From Ruminococcaceae bacterium UBA1730 (GTDB lineage Bacteria > Bacillota > Clostridia > Oscillospirales > Acutalibacteraceae): a DNA stretch of 20,796 nt. Positions within the stretch are counted from its first letter, which is position 1. Each line of letters opens with the position of its first letter. Below the pieces are notes generated by a model. The model was not told where the DNA came from, ran no database searches, and was given only the letters and a program-made list of their open reading frames with translations. Made by a program: the position numbers and the translations under genes. Shown piece by piece: positions 1 to 7,495 of the stretch. The stretch covers positions 1-20,796 of the forward strand of contig DCII01000035.1 in the NCBI GenBank assembly GCA_002315935.1, in the 5' to 3' direction.

Positions 1-138
1 TCGCATCTTTTCGGTCTGTTTTGGTGTGAAATGCGTTACAAAACCTTGAAATTCACAAAGTATATCTGCGGTTTTGTGCCTTTTTCACGCCGAAAACATA
101 CTCGAAAATCTTGCTTGCCGATTTAATCAGCGATTTCC
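1..138 (-). repeat. MITE-like dispersed repeat, copy A (cut by window edge)
   Basis: The reverse complement of this stretch aligns end to end with 20509-20645, with about 15 substitutions and one gap over 138 positions (roughly 88% identity, counted by eye). Its inner end (119-138) carries the same terminal sequence, GGAAATCGCTGATTAAATCG on the minus strand. The outer terminus lies beyond the window start. There is no transposase reading frame, so it is non-autonomous. It stops immediately before the AAAGGAG of the next gene, so it has probably replaced or separated that gene's native leader. Confidence 0.8.
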
Positions 139-152
139 TAAAGGAGCTTCAA

Positions 153-677
153 ATGAAAAACAACAGAATTGTTTCTCTTGCACAGGGTGCATTAATTGCG
201 GCTCTTTATGCATCGGCAACATATTTCAGTGCAGTTTTCGGAATAGCATACGGTGGAATTCAATTCCGGATTTCGGAAGCATTGATGATATTTTCAGTAT
301 TCTCCCCTGCCGCTGTTCCGGGATTGACGGTCGGTTGCATCCTCGGTAACATTTCAAGTCCAATGGGGATATGGGATATAATCTTCGGCTCACTCGCAAC
401 GCTTTTTTCCGCACTTGCGGCGAGAAAGCTTCGCAACATCAGATTTTTCAATCTGCCGATTTTCTCCCTTCTTATGCCTGTTATTTTCAACGGTCTGATA
501 GTCGGTGCAGAGTTGACTGCACTTATTCCGAACTCCAAAACAGGATTAACCCTCTTTGCCGTCAACTCTCTTGAAGTTATGGCAGGCGAACTGACGGTTT
601 GCCTTGCCGGAGGAATCCCTCTTTTTTACGCAATTAAAAAAAGTAATTTATTCTCTAAAAAACAAAGCAGAGACTGA
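153..677 (+). CDS. queT: QueT-family queuosine precursor transporter
   Basis: This 174-residue, very hydrophobic protein matches the QueT family, membrane proteins thought to import queuosine precursors such as preQ1 and often the substrate-specific part of an ECF transporter. The family-like N-terminal pattern is visible: a basic MKNNR start, an alanine-rich helix, then GIQFRISEALMIFSVF and a PGLTVGCILGNISSPMG segment; several further membrane helices follow. The ATG at 153 is preferred over 111 because AAAGGAG lies about 8 bases upstream and the extra residues would come from the inserted repeat. No queuosine biosynthesis gene is visible nearby, and the usual upstream preQ1 riboswitch is not seen because a repeat occupies the leader. 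The family assignment is by pattern recognition. Confidence 0.85.
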   Translation: MKNNRIVSLAQGALIAALYASATYFSAVFGIAYGGIQFRISEALMIFSVFSPAAVPGLTVGCILGNISSPMGIWDIIFGSLATLFSALAARKLRNIRFFNLPIFSLLMPVIFNGLIVGAELTALIPNSKTGLTLFAVNSLEVMAGELTVCLAGGIPLFYAIKKSNLFSKKQSRD

Positions 678-703
678 AATCAATCAGCCTCTGCAATTTT
701 TTA
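667..703. terminator. Bidirectional terminator between queT and the convergent phosphoesterase
   Basis: GCAGAG (667-672) pairs with CTCTGC (689-694), extended by CTGA/TCAG inside, and is followed by AATTTTTT on the plus strand. On the minus strand the same stem is followed by TTTGTTTTTT, so it can end both convergent genes. The stem overlaps the queT stop codon. Confidence 0.8.
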
Positions 704-704
704 T

Positions 705-1925
705 TTACTTTACAAAGAAAATGAAATATCCGGAGAACTTGGAAAGAGCAAGAAGAATCTTATCAAGAACCATATAGAATTTTGCGGCAAACGAGGAAGT
801 GCCTGAAATCTTTGCGAATTCTTCATGGTCAACCGCAACCTGATTTTCGGTATGAAGATAAGTTTCAAATTCCGAGGGATTGCTCTCTTTAACCTTGATT
901 ATTCTGCAACCGCTGTTGAGGTTACTTGAATATGAATTATGGGTCGGAGACGGAGTGTTGATTATTCTCATACCGTCAATTTCGCAGTCGAAGCTGTTTG
1001 TGTGGTCATGGCCGAAGAACATTCCGAGCACATCGCCCTTTTCGTTAAGTGCATCGAACTGACCGTAGTTGTAGTAACCCGGGCAAGGCATCTCAAGAAG
1101 ATGTCCGCTGAAATTATTTGTCTTGGGGAAGAATGTATAATTAACTCCGTTGAATTCTCTGAAGCCGATAAGAGCGTTTTCAAAGAAAAGCTTATCATAA
1201 ACCTCGTTTACGATAATGTGCTGGAAAGCGACTGACGGAACATAATTTCCTGCTTCAGCTTTAAGCTCATCTCTTACTTCTTTATACCATTTAATCTGGT
1301 CCTCATGAACCGAATCATATCCAACATCGTTACCCTTCTCATCGTAAGCACTGTCACCCGAATCAAACATATAAAGATTGAACTTGGGAGTTGTTGAACT
1401 GCCTGAACCGTAAACAGGAAGGTTATGAGTGCCAACACCTGACAATGCTTCATTAGCATCATATGCAAGGCAGTATTCGCCGCCGCATTCCTGATAAAGA
1501 GCGAGAAGCTCATCGTTTTCAAGACCCTGCTGATGGTCATGGTTGCCGAAAACAAGAGTGAACGGAGTTTTGTTTGCAACGAAAACATTAACAAGCTCCT
1601 GAATTGCTTTTCTCTTAAGCTCAACAATCATTTCGTGCTTCTGCTCGGGAGTTTTGCCGGCAAGCTCTTCATCCGAATAGCCGCAAACAGTGTTGTCGCC
1701 GCCGAGAACAATAACATCGGGCTTTTCGTCTTTGATAACAAGGTCAAGATATTTGAGCATTATTTCGCTTGCGGGATAACCATCCTGGCAGTCGCAAACA
1801 TGCATAATCTTGAATTCACCGTTTGAATCAAATCTGAGGTCTATTCTCCTGTCTGCGGATGCACACATTGTCAGCACGCTCAACGCAAGAACCAGAGCAA
1901 GAGTGACAGCCAATATTTTTTTCAT
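705..1925 (-). CDS. Secreted calcineurin-like metallophosphoesterase
   Basis: This 406-residue protein starts with a signal peptide (basic MKK, hydrophobic core, ASA cleavage site near residue 24), so it is exported. The two-metal phosphoesterase motifs appear in order: GGDN at 75-78, GNHD at 127-130, a histidine in AFQHIIVNE, and GHDH near residue 305. The first motif, normally Asp-x-His, reads D45-C-Q47, so the metal-binding histidine is replaced by glutamine. The last 25 residues are hydrophobic or amphipathic and may touch the membrane. GGAGG lies 7 bases before the ATG. The substrate cannot be told from sequence; a second phosphoesterase at 5058-6257 shares the fold but has the standard first motif. 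Confidence 0.85.
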   Translation of the reverse strand: MKKILAVTLALVLALSVLTMCASADRRIDLRFDSNGEFKIMHVCDCQDGYPASEIMLKYLDLVIKDEKPDVIVLGGDNTVCGYSDEELAGKTPEQKHEMIVELKRKAIQELVNVFVANKTPFTLVFGNHDHQQGLENDELLALYQECGGEYCLAYDANEALSGVGTHNLPVYGSGSSTTPKFNLYMFDSGDSAYDEKGNDVGYDSVHEDQIKWYKEVRDELKAEAGNYVPSVAFQHIIVNEVYDKLFFENALIGFREFNGVNYTFFPKTNNFSGHLLEMPCPGYYNYGQFDALNEKGDVLGMFFGHDHTNSFDCEIDGMRIINTPSPTHNSYSSNLNSGCRIIKVKESNPSEFETYLHTENQVAVDHEEFAKISGTSSFAAKFYMVLDKILLALSKFSGYFIFFVK

Positions 1926-1957
1926 CTGAATACCTCCAAGAATAAAATTTCTAATGA

Positions 1958-1986
1958 ATTATATATCAAAATTAAAATATAGTCAA
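1958..1986 (-). promoter_or_regulatory. Sigma-A type promoter of the secreted phosphoesterase
   Basis: On the minus strand TTGACT (1986-1981) and TATAAT (1963-1958) are separated by 17 bases, and lie 33 bases upstream of the start codon. Confidence 0.75.
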
Positions 1987-2003
1987 GATAGCAGAAAAAT
2001 ATA

Positions 2004-2031
2004 TTGACAAGACTGTTCTAATGTGTATAAT
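2004..2031 (+). promoter_or_regulatory. Promoter of the Fur-family regulator gene
   Basis: TTGACA (2004-2009) and TATAAT (2026-2031) are spaced by 16 bases, 35 bases before the start codon. The -10 overlaps an AT-rich stretch (TATAATAATTTA) that only partly resembles a PerR/Fur-type box, so autoregulation is possible but not shown. Confidence 0.7.
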
Positions 2032-2065
2032 AATTTAGGACTTATTCTCAAATCAGAGGTGCAAA

Positions 2066-2455
2066 ATGATAACCTATCACACTCATCAGCGAACTGCTCT
2101 TATTGATTTTCTTAAGGAAAATTCGGACAAGGCGTTCACGATTGAAGAAATAATAGTTAAAACCGACAACGAAGAATTAAGCCGAAGCACTGTTTATCGT
2201 CTTATGACAAAGCTCGTAAATGACGGACTTGTTCACCGAACGGTAAAGGGTAATTCAAGAAGCTTTGTTTATCAATACATTGCCGAAGAAAAATGTGAAG
2301 GTCATCTCCACATGAAATGCACCGATTGCGGAAAGGTTTATCATCTTGATTCATCAGTAAGCTCTGTAATCAAGGAAGACATAGGCAGCAGTACAGGCTT
2401 CGAAATTGATTCACACACTGTCATTCTCGGCAGATGCAACACCTGCAAAAAATAA
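2066..2455 (+). CDS. Fur-family metal-responsive repressor, probably Zur
   Basis: This 129-residue protein has the Fur layout: an N-terminal winged helix (residues about 8-65, with recognition-helix sequence SRSTVYRLMTKL) and a C-terminal metal-binding and dimerisation domain. Structural zinc ligands are visible as C85-x-x-C88 and C124-x-x-C127, with sensor-type histidines at H80 and H82. Family members repress metal uptake or stress genes. The next gene, 14 bases after the stop, is a zinc-type substrate-binding lipoprotein, which favours a zinc sensor (Zur) over Fur or PerR. AGAGGTG precedes the ATG. The subtype is an inference from context. Confidence 0.85.
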   Translation: MITYHTHQRTALIDFLKENSDKAFTIEEIIVKTDNEELSRSTVYRLMTKLVNDGLVHRTVKGNSRSFVYQYIAEEKCEGHLHMKCTDCGKVYHLDSSVSSVIKEDIGSSTGFEIDSHTVILGRCNTCKK

Positions 2456-2469
2456 GCGGAGGAAACAAA

Positions 2470-3408
2470 ATGAAAAAAATATTATCCATAATTCTTATAT
2501 TAACGGTAGTTCTCTGTTTATTTTCATCGTGCAAAGGCAGTGAAACACCCAAAGGTGAAATAACCGTTGTCTGCTCAACATTTCCAATCTATGATTTTGT
2601 AAAGAATATTGCAGATGACACTGTAAACATTATTCTTCTTGACAGCACAACGGATATTCATTCCTTTGAGCCGACTGCACAGGACATCATGGCTCTTTCA
2701 CAAGCCGATTTATTCATATGTATCGGAGGTGTTTCGGATTCATGGGTTGATAAAGCAATAGGCTCTGCAAACAGCGAAAAGCTTTCCGTTCTTCGTCTTA
2801 TGGACTGCGTAAAACAGGTTAACGAGGAAACAGTTGAAGGAATGCAGGTGGAAGAAGAGGAAGAACCCGAAGCGGATGAGCATATCTGGCTTTCCTTGAA
2901 AAATGCAAAGCTCATGTGCAAAGGCATATGCGAAAAGCTCTGCGAAATTGATTCCGAAAAATCAAAAGCCTTCAAAACAAATCTCAATGAATATGTTCAG
3001 AAGCTCAATGAGCTTGATAAACAGTATGAAAAAGTTGTTTCTTTGGCAAAGGTAAAAACTCTTATTTTTGCAGACCGTTTTCCTTTCCGTTATCTTTGTG
3101 AAGACTACGGACTTGAATATTTTGCGGCATTTCCGGGCTGTTCCTCCGAAACATCGGCAAGCTTTGAAACTGTTTCATTTCTCATAGAAAAAACCAGAGA
3201 GTTAAATCTCCGGACAATTTTCGTAACGGAAAGCTCAGACATGAAAATAGCCGAAATAGTAAAATATGGCTCAAATGCAGATATTCTCGTTCTTAATTCC
3301 TGCCAGTCAACGCATATGGCACAAATCGAAAACGGAGCAACCTATCTCGGAATAATGACTGATAACCTTACGGCTTTGGAATCCGGAATTTCCGAACATG
3401 ATAATTAA
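2470..3408 (+). CDS. Zinc/metal ABC transporter substrate-binding lipoprotein (ZnuA/TroA family)
   Basis: This 312-residue lipoprotein has a signal peptide ending in the lipobox LFSSC (Cys21). It fits the cluster A-1 metal-binding fold: VVCSTFPIYDF near residue 33, a ligand-type His64 in TDIHSFEPT, and His138 in DEHIWLSLKNA. The stretch before it (about 128-137) is strongly acidic, in the place where ZnuA proteins have a His-rich loop. The third ligand region reads ADRFPFRYL, with Asp202 where a histidine is usual. GCGGAGG before the ATG at 2470 fixes the start; the longer reading from 2434 overlaps the regulator. No permease or ATPase gene follows: a terminator and a convergent gene come next, so the partner subunits must lie elsewhere. 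Confidence 0.88.
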   Translation: MKKILSIILILTVVLCLFSSCKGSETPKGEITVVCSTFPIYDFVKNIADDTVNIILLDSTTDIHSFEPTAQDIMALSQADLFICIGGVSDSWVDKAIGSANSEKLSVLRLMDCVKQVNEETVEGMQVEEEEEPEADEHIWLSLKNAKLMCKGICEKLCEIDSEKSKAFKTNLNEYVQKLNELDKQYEKVVSLAKVKTLIFADRFPFRYLCEDYGLEYFAAFPGCSSETSASFETVSFLIEKTRELNLRTIFVTESSDMKIAEIVKYGSNADILVLNSCQSTHMAQIENGATYLGIMTDNLTALESGISEHDN

Positions 3409-3416
3409 ATAAAAAA

Positions 3417-3453
3417 GCTGTTGCATCTTCATCGGGTGCAACAGCAATTTTTT
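3417..3453. terminator. Bidirectional terminator
   Basis: GCTGTTGCA (3417-3425) pairs perfectly with TGCAACAGC (3437-3445), followed by AATTTTTTA. The complementary strand also has a T-rich run (TTTTTT) after the stem, so it can serve both the lipoprotein gene and the convergent spoIVA. Confidence 0.88.
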
Positions 3454-3483
3454 ATGCCTGAATTTAACTTTTTTAAAAACTTT

Positions 3484-4962
3484 TCACAGAATAATGCAGA
3501 TTAATCCACTGCATCCTTCATTAATTATCCTCTCAAGCGTTTCCTGAAGCTTTGACCTTGCATCGGATGGCATTCGATAAAGTTTATTATGAAGTCCCTC
3601 GTTGACAAGCTCATGCAGTGAAGTGCCGAAAATATTTGATTTCCATATTTCGGCAGGATTTTCCTCAAATTCCTTCAGAAGATACTTTATAAGCTCCTCG
3701 GACTGCGATTCGGAGCCGACTATCGGTGCAACCTCAGTCTGAATATCCGCTTTCATAATGTGAAGTGAAGGAGCACTTGCACGCAGTCTTACCCCGTACC
3801 GTCCTCCCTGTTTCATTATTTCCGGTTCTTCAAGAGTTAAATCGTCAATGCCAGGCAGAACTATTCCGTAACCGGTTGCCTCAACCTCTTCAAGAGCATC
3901 ACGAATTCTCTTGCAGCTTTCCCTGTCATCAGCAAGCTCCTTCATCTGCTTCATAAGCTCATTTTCGTTGCTGACCGAAACACCGGTCTGCTCTTCAAGA
4001 ACCTTGAAAAACAAATCATTCCGTAACGAAACGCTCACCTTTGCTCCGCCCGTTGATAAATCCATATCTTCAACCGATGTTGAGCAGATATATTTGCAAT
4101 CCTTAAGCTCCATTGAAAAAGAATTAATATCTCTTACCCTTTTGAGAGAAGAAGCCTTTTCTTTGATTTCCCCGAAAACATCACTGCGAAGCCAATGCTC
4201 CTTTTCGAGCGAAGTCACCCACGCAGGCAGATCAATCTTTATTTCCTTTATCGGAAATTCGCAAAGAACTCCGGAAAGGATTTTTATTATTTCTTCCTGA
4301 CCAAGCTCAAGACAATTCACGGGAATAACGGGAACGCAGTATCTTTCGGAAAGATTTGAAGCAAGAATCCTTGCCGAAGCGGATTCAGGTTCCTTGCAGT
4401 TGAGCATAACCACAAACGGCTTATTCAGCTCCGTCAATTCCTCAATCACTCTTTTTTCCGATTCCTCATATTCCTGCCTCGGAATATCACTTATTGAACC
4501 ATCGGTTGTAACAACAAGTCCGATAGTTGAATGCTCCGTAATAACCTTTTGTGTGCCGATTTCAGCCGCCATATTGAACGGAATTTCATCCTCGAACCAC
4601 GGAGTTTTTACCATTCTCGGATTTTCGTTTTCGATATATCCCAATGCCGAAGGAACGATATAACCCACACAATCTATCATTCTGACCTTCATTTTTGCTT
4701 TTGACGGAAGAATGATTTCAACTGCTTCCTCCGGAATGAATTTCGGTTCCGTTGTCATTATGGTTCTTCCTGCCGCAGACTGCGGAAGCTCATCATTCGC
4801 TCTCTCTCTTCTCTGTCTGTCATCAATATTCGGGATAACCATTTCTTCCATGAATTTTTTGATAAATGTCGATTTTCCTGTTCTGACGGGACCGACAACT
4901 CCGATGTATATATCCCCGCCCGTTCTTGCGGCAATATCCCCGTAAATATTTTTGCTTGTCAT
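3484..4962 (-). CDS. spoIVA: Stage IV sporulation protein A, spore coat morphogenetic ATPase
   Basis: This 492-residue protein has the same length as SpoIVA of B. subtilis. The N-terminal opening MTSKNIYGDIAARTGGDIYI leads straight into a Walker A loop GPVRTGKST (24-32). The C-terminus ends in the family-like ICIIL. In Bacillus, SpoIVA is made in the mother cell, hydrolyses ATP and polymerises on the forespore surface as the basement layer of the coat; its C-terminus contacts SpoVM. GGAGG lies 8 bases upstream of the ATG. It appears monocistronic. Its presence says that the organism belongs to a sporulating lineage, not that it necessarily forms spores today. Confidence 0.96.
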   Translation of the reverse strand: MTSKNIYGDIAARTGGDIYIGVVGPVRTGKSTFIKKFMEEMVIPNIDDRQRRERANDELPQSAAGRTIMTTEPKFIPEEAVEIILPSKAKMKVRMIDCVGYIVPSALGYIENENPRMVKTPWFEDEIPFNMAAEIGTQKVITEHSTIGLVVTTDGSISDIPRQEYEESEKRVIEELTELNKPFVVMLNCKEPESASARILASNLSERYCVPVIPVNCLELGQEEIIKILSGVLCEFPIKEIKIDLPAWVTSLEKEHWLRSDVFGEIKEKASSLKRVRDINSFSMELKDCKYICSTSVEDMDLSTGGAKVSVSLRNDLFFKVLEEQTGVSVSNENELMKQMKELADDRESCKRIRDALEEVEATGYGIVLPGIDDLTLEEPEIMKQGGRYGVRLRASAPSLHIMKADIQTEVAPIVGSESQSEELIKYLLKEFEENPAEIWKSNIFGTSLHELVNEGLHNKLYRMPSDARSKLQETLERIINEGCSGLICIIL

Positions 4963-4991
4963 CGCCTATCCTCCGATTTCATTTTTGATAA

Positions 4992-5020
4992 ATAATATGA
5001 AACAGTCGGACAATGTATGA
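4992..5020 (-). promoter_or_regulatory. spoIVA: Possible sigma-E type promoter of spoIVA
   Basis: On the minus strand TCATACA (5020-5014) and CATATTAT (4999-4992) are separated by 14 bases, resembling the -35 and -10 of the mother-cell factor sigma-E (-10 consensus close to CATACAAT). No sigma-A pair is evident here. The match is partial. Confidence 0.4.
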
Positions 5021-5024
5021 CATA

Positions 5025-5051
5025 AAAATGAGGGCACATCTCTGCACCCTC
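5025..5051 (-). terminator. Terminator of the membrane-anchored phosphoesterase
   Basis: Read on the minus strand, GAGGGTGCA (5051-5043), a GAGA loop and TGTGCCCTC (5038-5030) form a 9-bp stem with two wobble pairs, followed by ATTTTTATG. Confidence 0.75.
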
Positions 5052-5057
5052 TGAAAA

Positions 5058-6257
5058 TTATTTATTTTCGAATGTCACATCTTCCTTCGGAAAATGCGAA
5101 ACATATTTATCCTGATAATATGATTCATGAGTATACGAATATGTTCCGTCGGGATTTATATTTATCACCATGCATCCTCTGTAATCTCCGAGCTTCGAAA
5201 TTCCGATATATGCAAGATAATCAACGCTGTTGTTATAAATCAAATCAATACCCTTGTAATTTAAAACAATATTGTTCTTATGGTCATGACCGAAGAAAAG
5301 TGCCTTTGTGCTGCCGAGCTGCTGAATAGTTTCAAACATATCATCTTCGCCGACTCCACAGAAAACATACGGCTCTTTTTCGTGTACTTCGCCTGATATG
5401 TACCTAATATCATCTGCATCCTTTTCTCCGTTTTCAAGAAATGAATAATAGGCATCTTTGAATTCAACAAGAGGAATGTGCATGAACATGAGAGATTTGA
5501 TTTCAGGGTTTTCCTTCTGCATTTCAAGAACATTTTGCTTATACCATTCAATCTGATTCTGATGAATATTATCGCATTTCATGAATATGCCGAAGAAATC
5601 TCCGTCAGTATACGAATGGGAATCCAAGAGAAACAACGCCTGATTGAGCTTTCCCTCGGAATTTTCAACACGGATAATCTGATTACCAACGCCATCAACA
5701 TTTTCGGGACCAACGCTGAAAATTGAATATTCAAGCTCAGGACTTTCATATTTTTGACCGATTTTCTCTCTCGAATAAAAGCTATATACTTCCGAATCAT
5801 GATTTCCGAGTGTAATAGTGTAGTATACTCCGAGCTTTTCCATAAGGGAAGTGAAAAGCTCAACGGGATACATATTGTTTAATGTTCCCGAGAAAAAAGG
5901 AACAGGATAACCTATATCGCCTGTAACAATTACAAGGTCGGGCTTTTCTGCACTTATCATTGAAGCAACAGAATTCAGAGACATTCTGTCCTTCTTAAAC
6001 GAAAGCCAACCGCCGCCGATGTGAATATCGGTTAAATCAACTATTTTCAGCTCTCTGTCGGTTCTGAAGACATATTCTCCGTTTTCATTCTGAGTGGGAA
6101 TAACCGCCGATGGATTATTGACCTTTTCAAATTCATTTATTGCTTTTTTATTTATGCTGAAGCAGAAATAATTTGCTGTTGCTGTAAAAGCAAAAAATAC
6201 AACAATCACAACGACTATTCCGAAAAGAATTTTTCTTAATCTATGCTTCTTTTTCAT
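5058..6257 (-). CDS. Membrane-anchored calcineurin-like metallophosphoesterase
   Basis: This 399-residue protein has a short basic N-terminus, one membrane segment (about residues 10-30), and an extracellular catalytic domain. The motifs are complete: D77-x-H79 in DLTDIHIGG, GDI at 113-115, GNHD at 151-154, a histidine in FMHIPLVE, and GHDHKNN further on. This matches two-metal phosphoesterases; whether the substrate is a nucleotide, phospholipid or wall polymer is not visible. The ATG at 6257 is chosen over a TTG at 6323 because GGGAGAG precedes it and the likely promoter lies between the two. It differs from the phosphoesterase at 705-1925 in being anchored and in keeping the first-motif histidine. 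Confidence 0.87.
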   Translation of the reverse strand: MKKKHRLRKILFGIVVVIVVFFAFTATANYFCFSINKKAINEFEKVNNPSAVIPTQNENGEYVFRTDRELKIVDLTDIHIGGGWLSFKKDRMSLNSVASMISAEKPDLVIVTGDIGYPVPFFSGTLNNMYPVELFTSLMEKLGVYYTITLGNHDSEVYSFYSREKIGQKYESPELEYSIFSVGPENVDGVGNQIIRVENSEGKLNQALFLLDSHSYTDGDFFGIFMKCDNIHQNQIEWYKQNVLEMQKENPEIKSLMFMHIPLVEFKDAYYSFLENGEKDADDIRYISGEVHEKEPYVFCGVGEDDMFETIQQLGSTKALFFGHDHKNNIVLNYKGIDLIYNNSVDYLAYIGISKLGDYRGCMVININPDGTYSYTHESYYQDKYVSHFPKEDVTFENK

Positions 6258-6291
6258 TTTCAATCTCTCCCTTAAAGCAAGTTGTATTGAT

Positions 6292-6320
6292 AAAATAACA
6301 CTTTTCTTCTTTAAGGTCAA
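6292..6320 (-). promoter_or_regulatory. Promoter of the anchored phosphoesterase
   Basis: On the minus strand TTGACC (6320-6315) and TATTTT (6297-6292) are separated by 17 bases. This places transcription start near 6285 and excludes the upstream TTG as start codon. Confidence 0.6.
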
Positions 6321-6328
6321 CAAATTAA

Positions 6329-6357
6329 TTGAAATATGCGATGATATGTGTTAATAT
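6329..6357 (+). promoter_or_regulatory. Promoter of the RluA-family gene
   Basis: TTGAAA (6329-6334) and TAATAT (6352-6357) are spaced by 17 bases. Transcription would begin near 6364, about 22 bases before the chosen TTG start codon. Confidence 0.6.
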
Positions 6358-6385
6358 ATTTAAAAATTATGAAAGGAAAAACACC

Positions 6386-7369
6386 TTGAAAAGCTTTACC
6401 ATTGAAAAAAATGATGCTGAGCAGCGACTTGATAAATTCATTGTCAAAGCCGTTCCGATGCTCCCACAATCATTGTTATATAAGTATATCCGAACGAAAA
6501 GAATCAAAGTCAATTCAAAAAGAGCAGAAATATCAACAAGGCTGAAATGCGGAGACATAGTTGATATGTATATCAATGATGAATTCTTTGCTCCGAAGGA
6601 AGAAAAATATGATTTTCTTTCGGCATCCTCGAAGCTTGATATTGTTTATGAAGATGAAAACATTATGCTTCTTGACAAAAAAGTCGGTCTGCTCTCTCAT
6701 CCTGATGAAACGGAATATAATGATACTCTTATAACAAGGATTAAAAGGTATCTTTACGAAAACGGCGAATATGACCCGAAGGATGAAAATTCATTTGCAC
6801 CTGCACTCGTCAACAGAATTGACAGAAACACCGGTGGAATTGTTATTGCGGCAAAAAATGCCGAGTCTCTGCGTATTCTTAATCAGAAGCTCAAGGACAG
6901 AGAGCTTGAAAAATATTATCTTTGTGTTCTTCACGGCTATCTTGAAAGAAAAAGCGGCACGCTTTCGGGATGGCTGATTAAAGATGAAAAGAAAAACAAA
7001 GTAAAAGTCTTTACAAAGGAAATGCCCGATTCAAAGCAAATCAAAACAAAATATTCCGTAATCGAAGAAAAAGACGGATTAAGTCTTGTTGAGGTTGAGC
7101 TTCTCACAGGCAGAACTCATCAGATAAGAGCTCATTTTTCAAGCATAGGTCATCCCCTTCTCGGTGACGGAAAATACGGCACAAACGCACTCAACAAAGC
7201 TTTCGGATACAAGAAACAGTTTCTTTATTCTTACAGACTTCGTTTTGCATTCACAACCGAAGCCGGAATTCTCGATTATCTCAACGGAAAAAGCTTTGAG
7301 GTTAAAGATGTGTGGTTCAAAAGAGAATTTCTGAACGGAACACTTACTCAGAATTCACAGAAAATGTAA
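6386..7369 (+). CDS. RluA-family RNA pseudouridine synthase
   Basis: This 327-residue enzyme has an N-terminal S4 RNA-binding domain (about residues 13-60, including RLDKFIVKAVP and KRIKVN) and an RluC/RluD-type catalytic domain. The catalytic aspartate is D146 in NRIDRNTGG. The downstream family motif LLTGRTHQIRAHF and the following GHPLLGDGKYG are intact. Such enzymes convert specific uridines, usually in 23S rRNA, to pseudouridine; the target site cannot be assigned here. The start is taken as TTG at 6386, with GAAAGGA upstream. An in-frame TTG at 6329 coincides with the -35 box and is rejected. Confidence 0.9.
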   Translation: MKSFTIEKNDAEQRLDKFIVKAVPMLPQSLLYKYIRTKRIKVNSKRAEISTRLKCGDIVDMYINDEFFAPKEEKYDFLSASSKLDIVYEDENIMLLDKKVGLLSHPDETEYNDTLITRIKRYLYENGEYDPKDENSFAPALVNRIDRNTGGIVIAAKNAESLRILNQKLKDRELEKYYLCVLHGYLERKSGTLSGWLIKDEKKNKVKVFTKEMPDSKQIKTKYSVIEEKDGLSLVEVELLTGRTHQIRAHFSSIGHPLLGDGKYGTNALNKAFGYKKQFLYSYRLRFAFTTEAGILDYLNGKSFEVKDVWFKREFLNGTLTQNSQKM

Positions 7370-7410
7370 ATAAATCCTGAAAAGAATGAAATTTTTAAAA
7401 AAAGACTTGT

Positions 7411-7468
7411 AAATTACTTTAAAATAGTATACTATATCTACATTAATGCCGATTTGTTCGCTCGGCAT
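7411..7468 (+). promoter_or_regulatory. Promoter and leader hairpin of the PrsA-like foldase gene
   Basis: A TTGTAA-like -35 and TATACT -10 lie near 7408-7435. The leader then contains a perfect 7-bp hairpin, ATGCCGA (7446-7452) with TCGGCAT (7462-7468), not followed by a T run, so it is a 5' UTR structure rather than a terminator. AAAGGATG precedes the ATG. Confidence 0.5.
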
Positions 7469-7495
7469 CATTATTTAAGAAAAGGATGAACGCAA

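Noticed and set aside
74..349. 91-residue reading frame starting in the left repeat
   Set aside because: It begins inside the repeat and overlaps queT in another frame, has no RBS, and its composition looks random.
2021..2040. PerR or Fur box at the regulator promoter
   Set aside because: Only about 9 of 14 positions fit the PerR consensus and much of this is the -10 box itself; kept only as a remark.
6323..6331. Upstream TTG starts for the anchored phosphoesterase (6323) and the RluA-family gene (6329)
   Set aside because: Both lie within or upstream of good promoter elements and lack ribosome binding sites; the internal starts at 6257 and 6386 have them.
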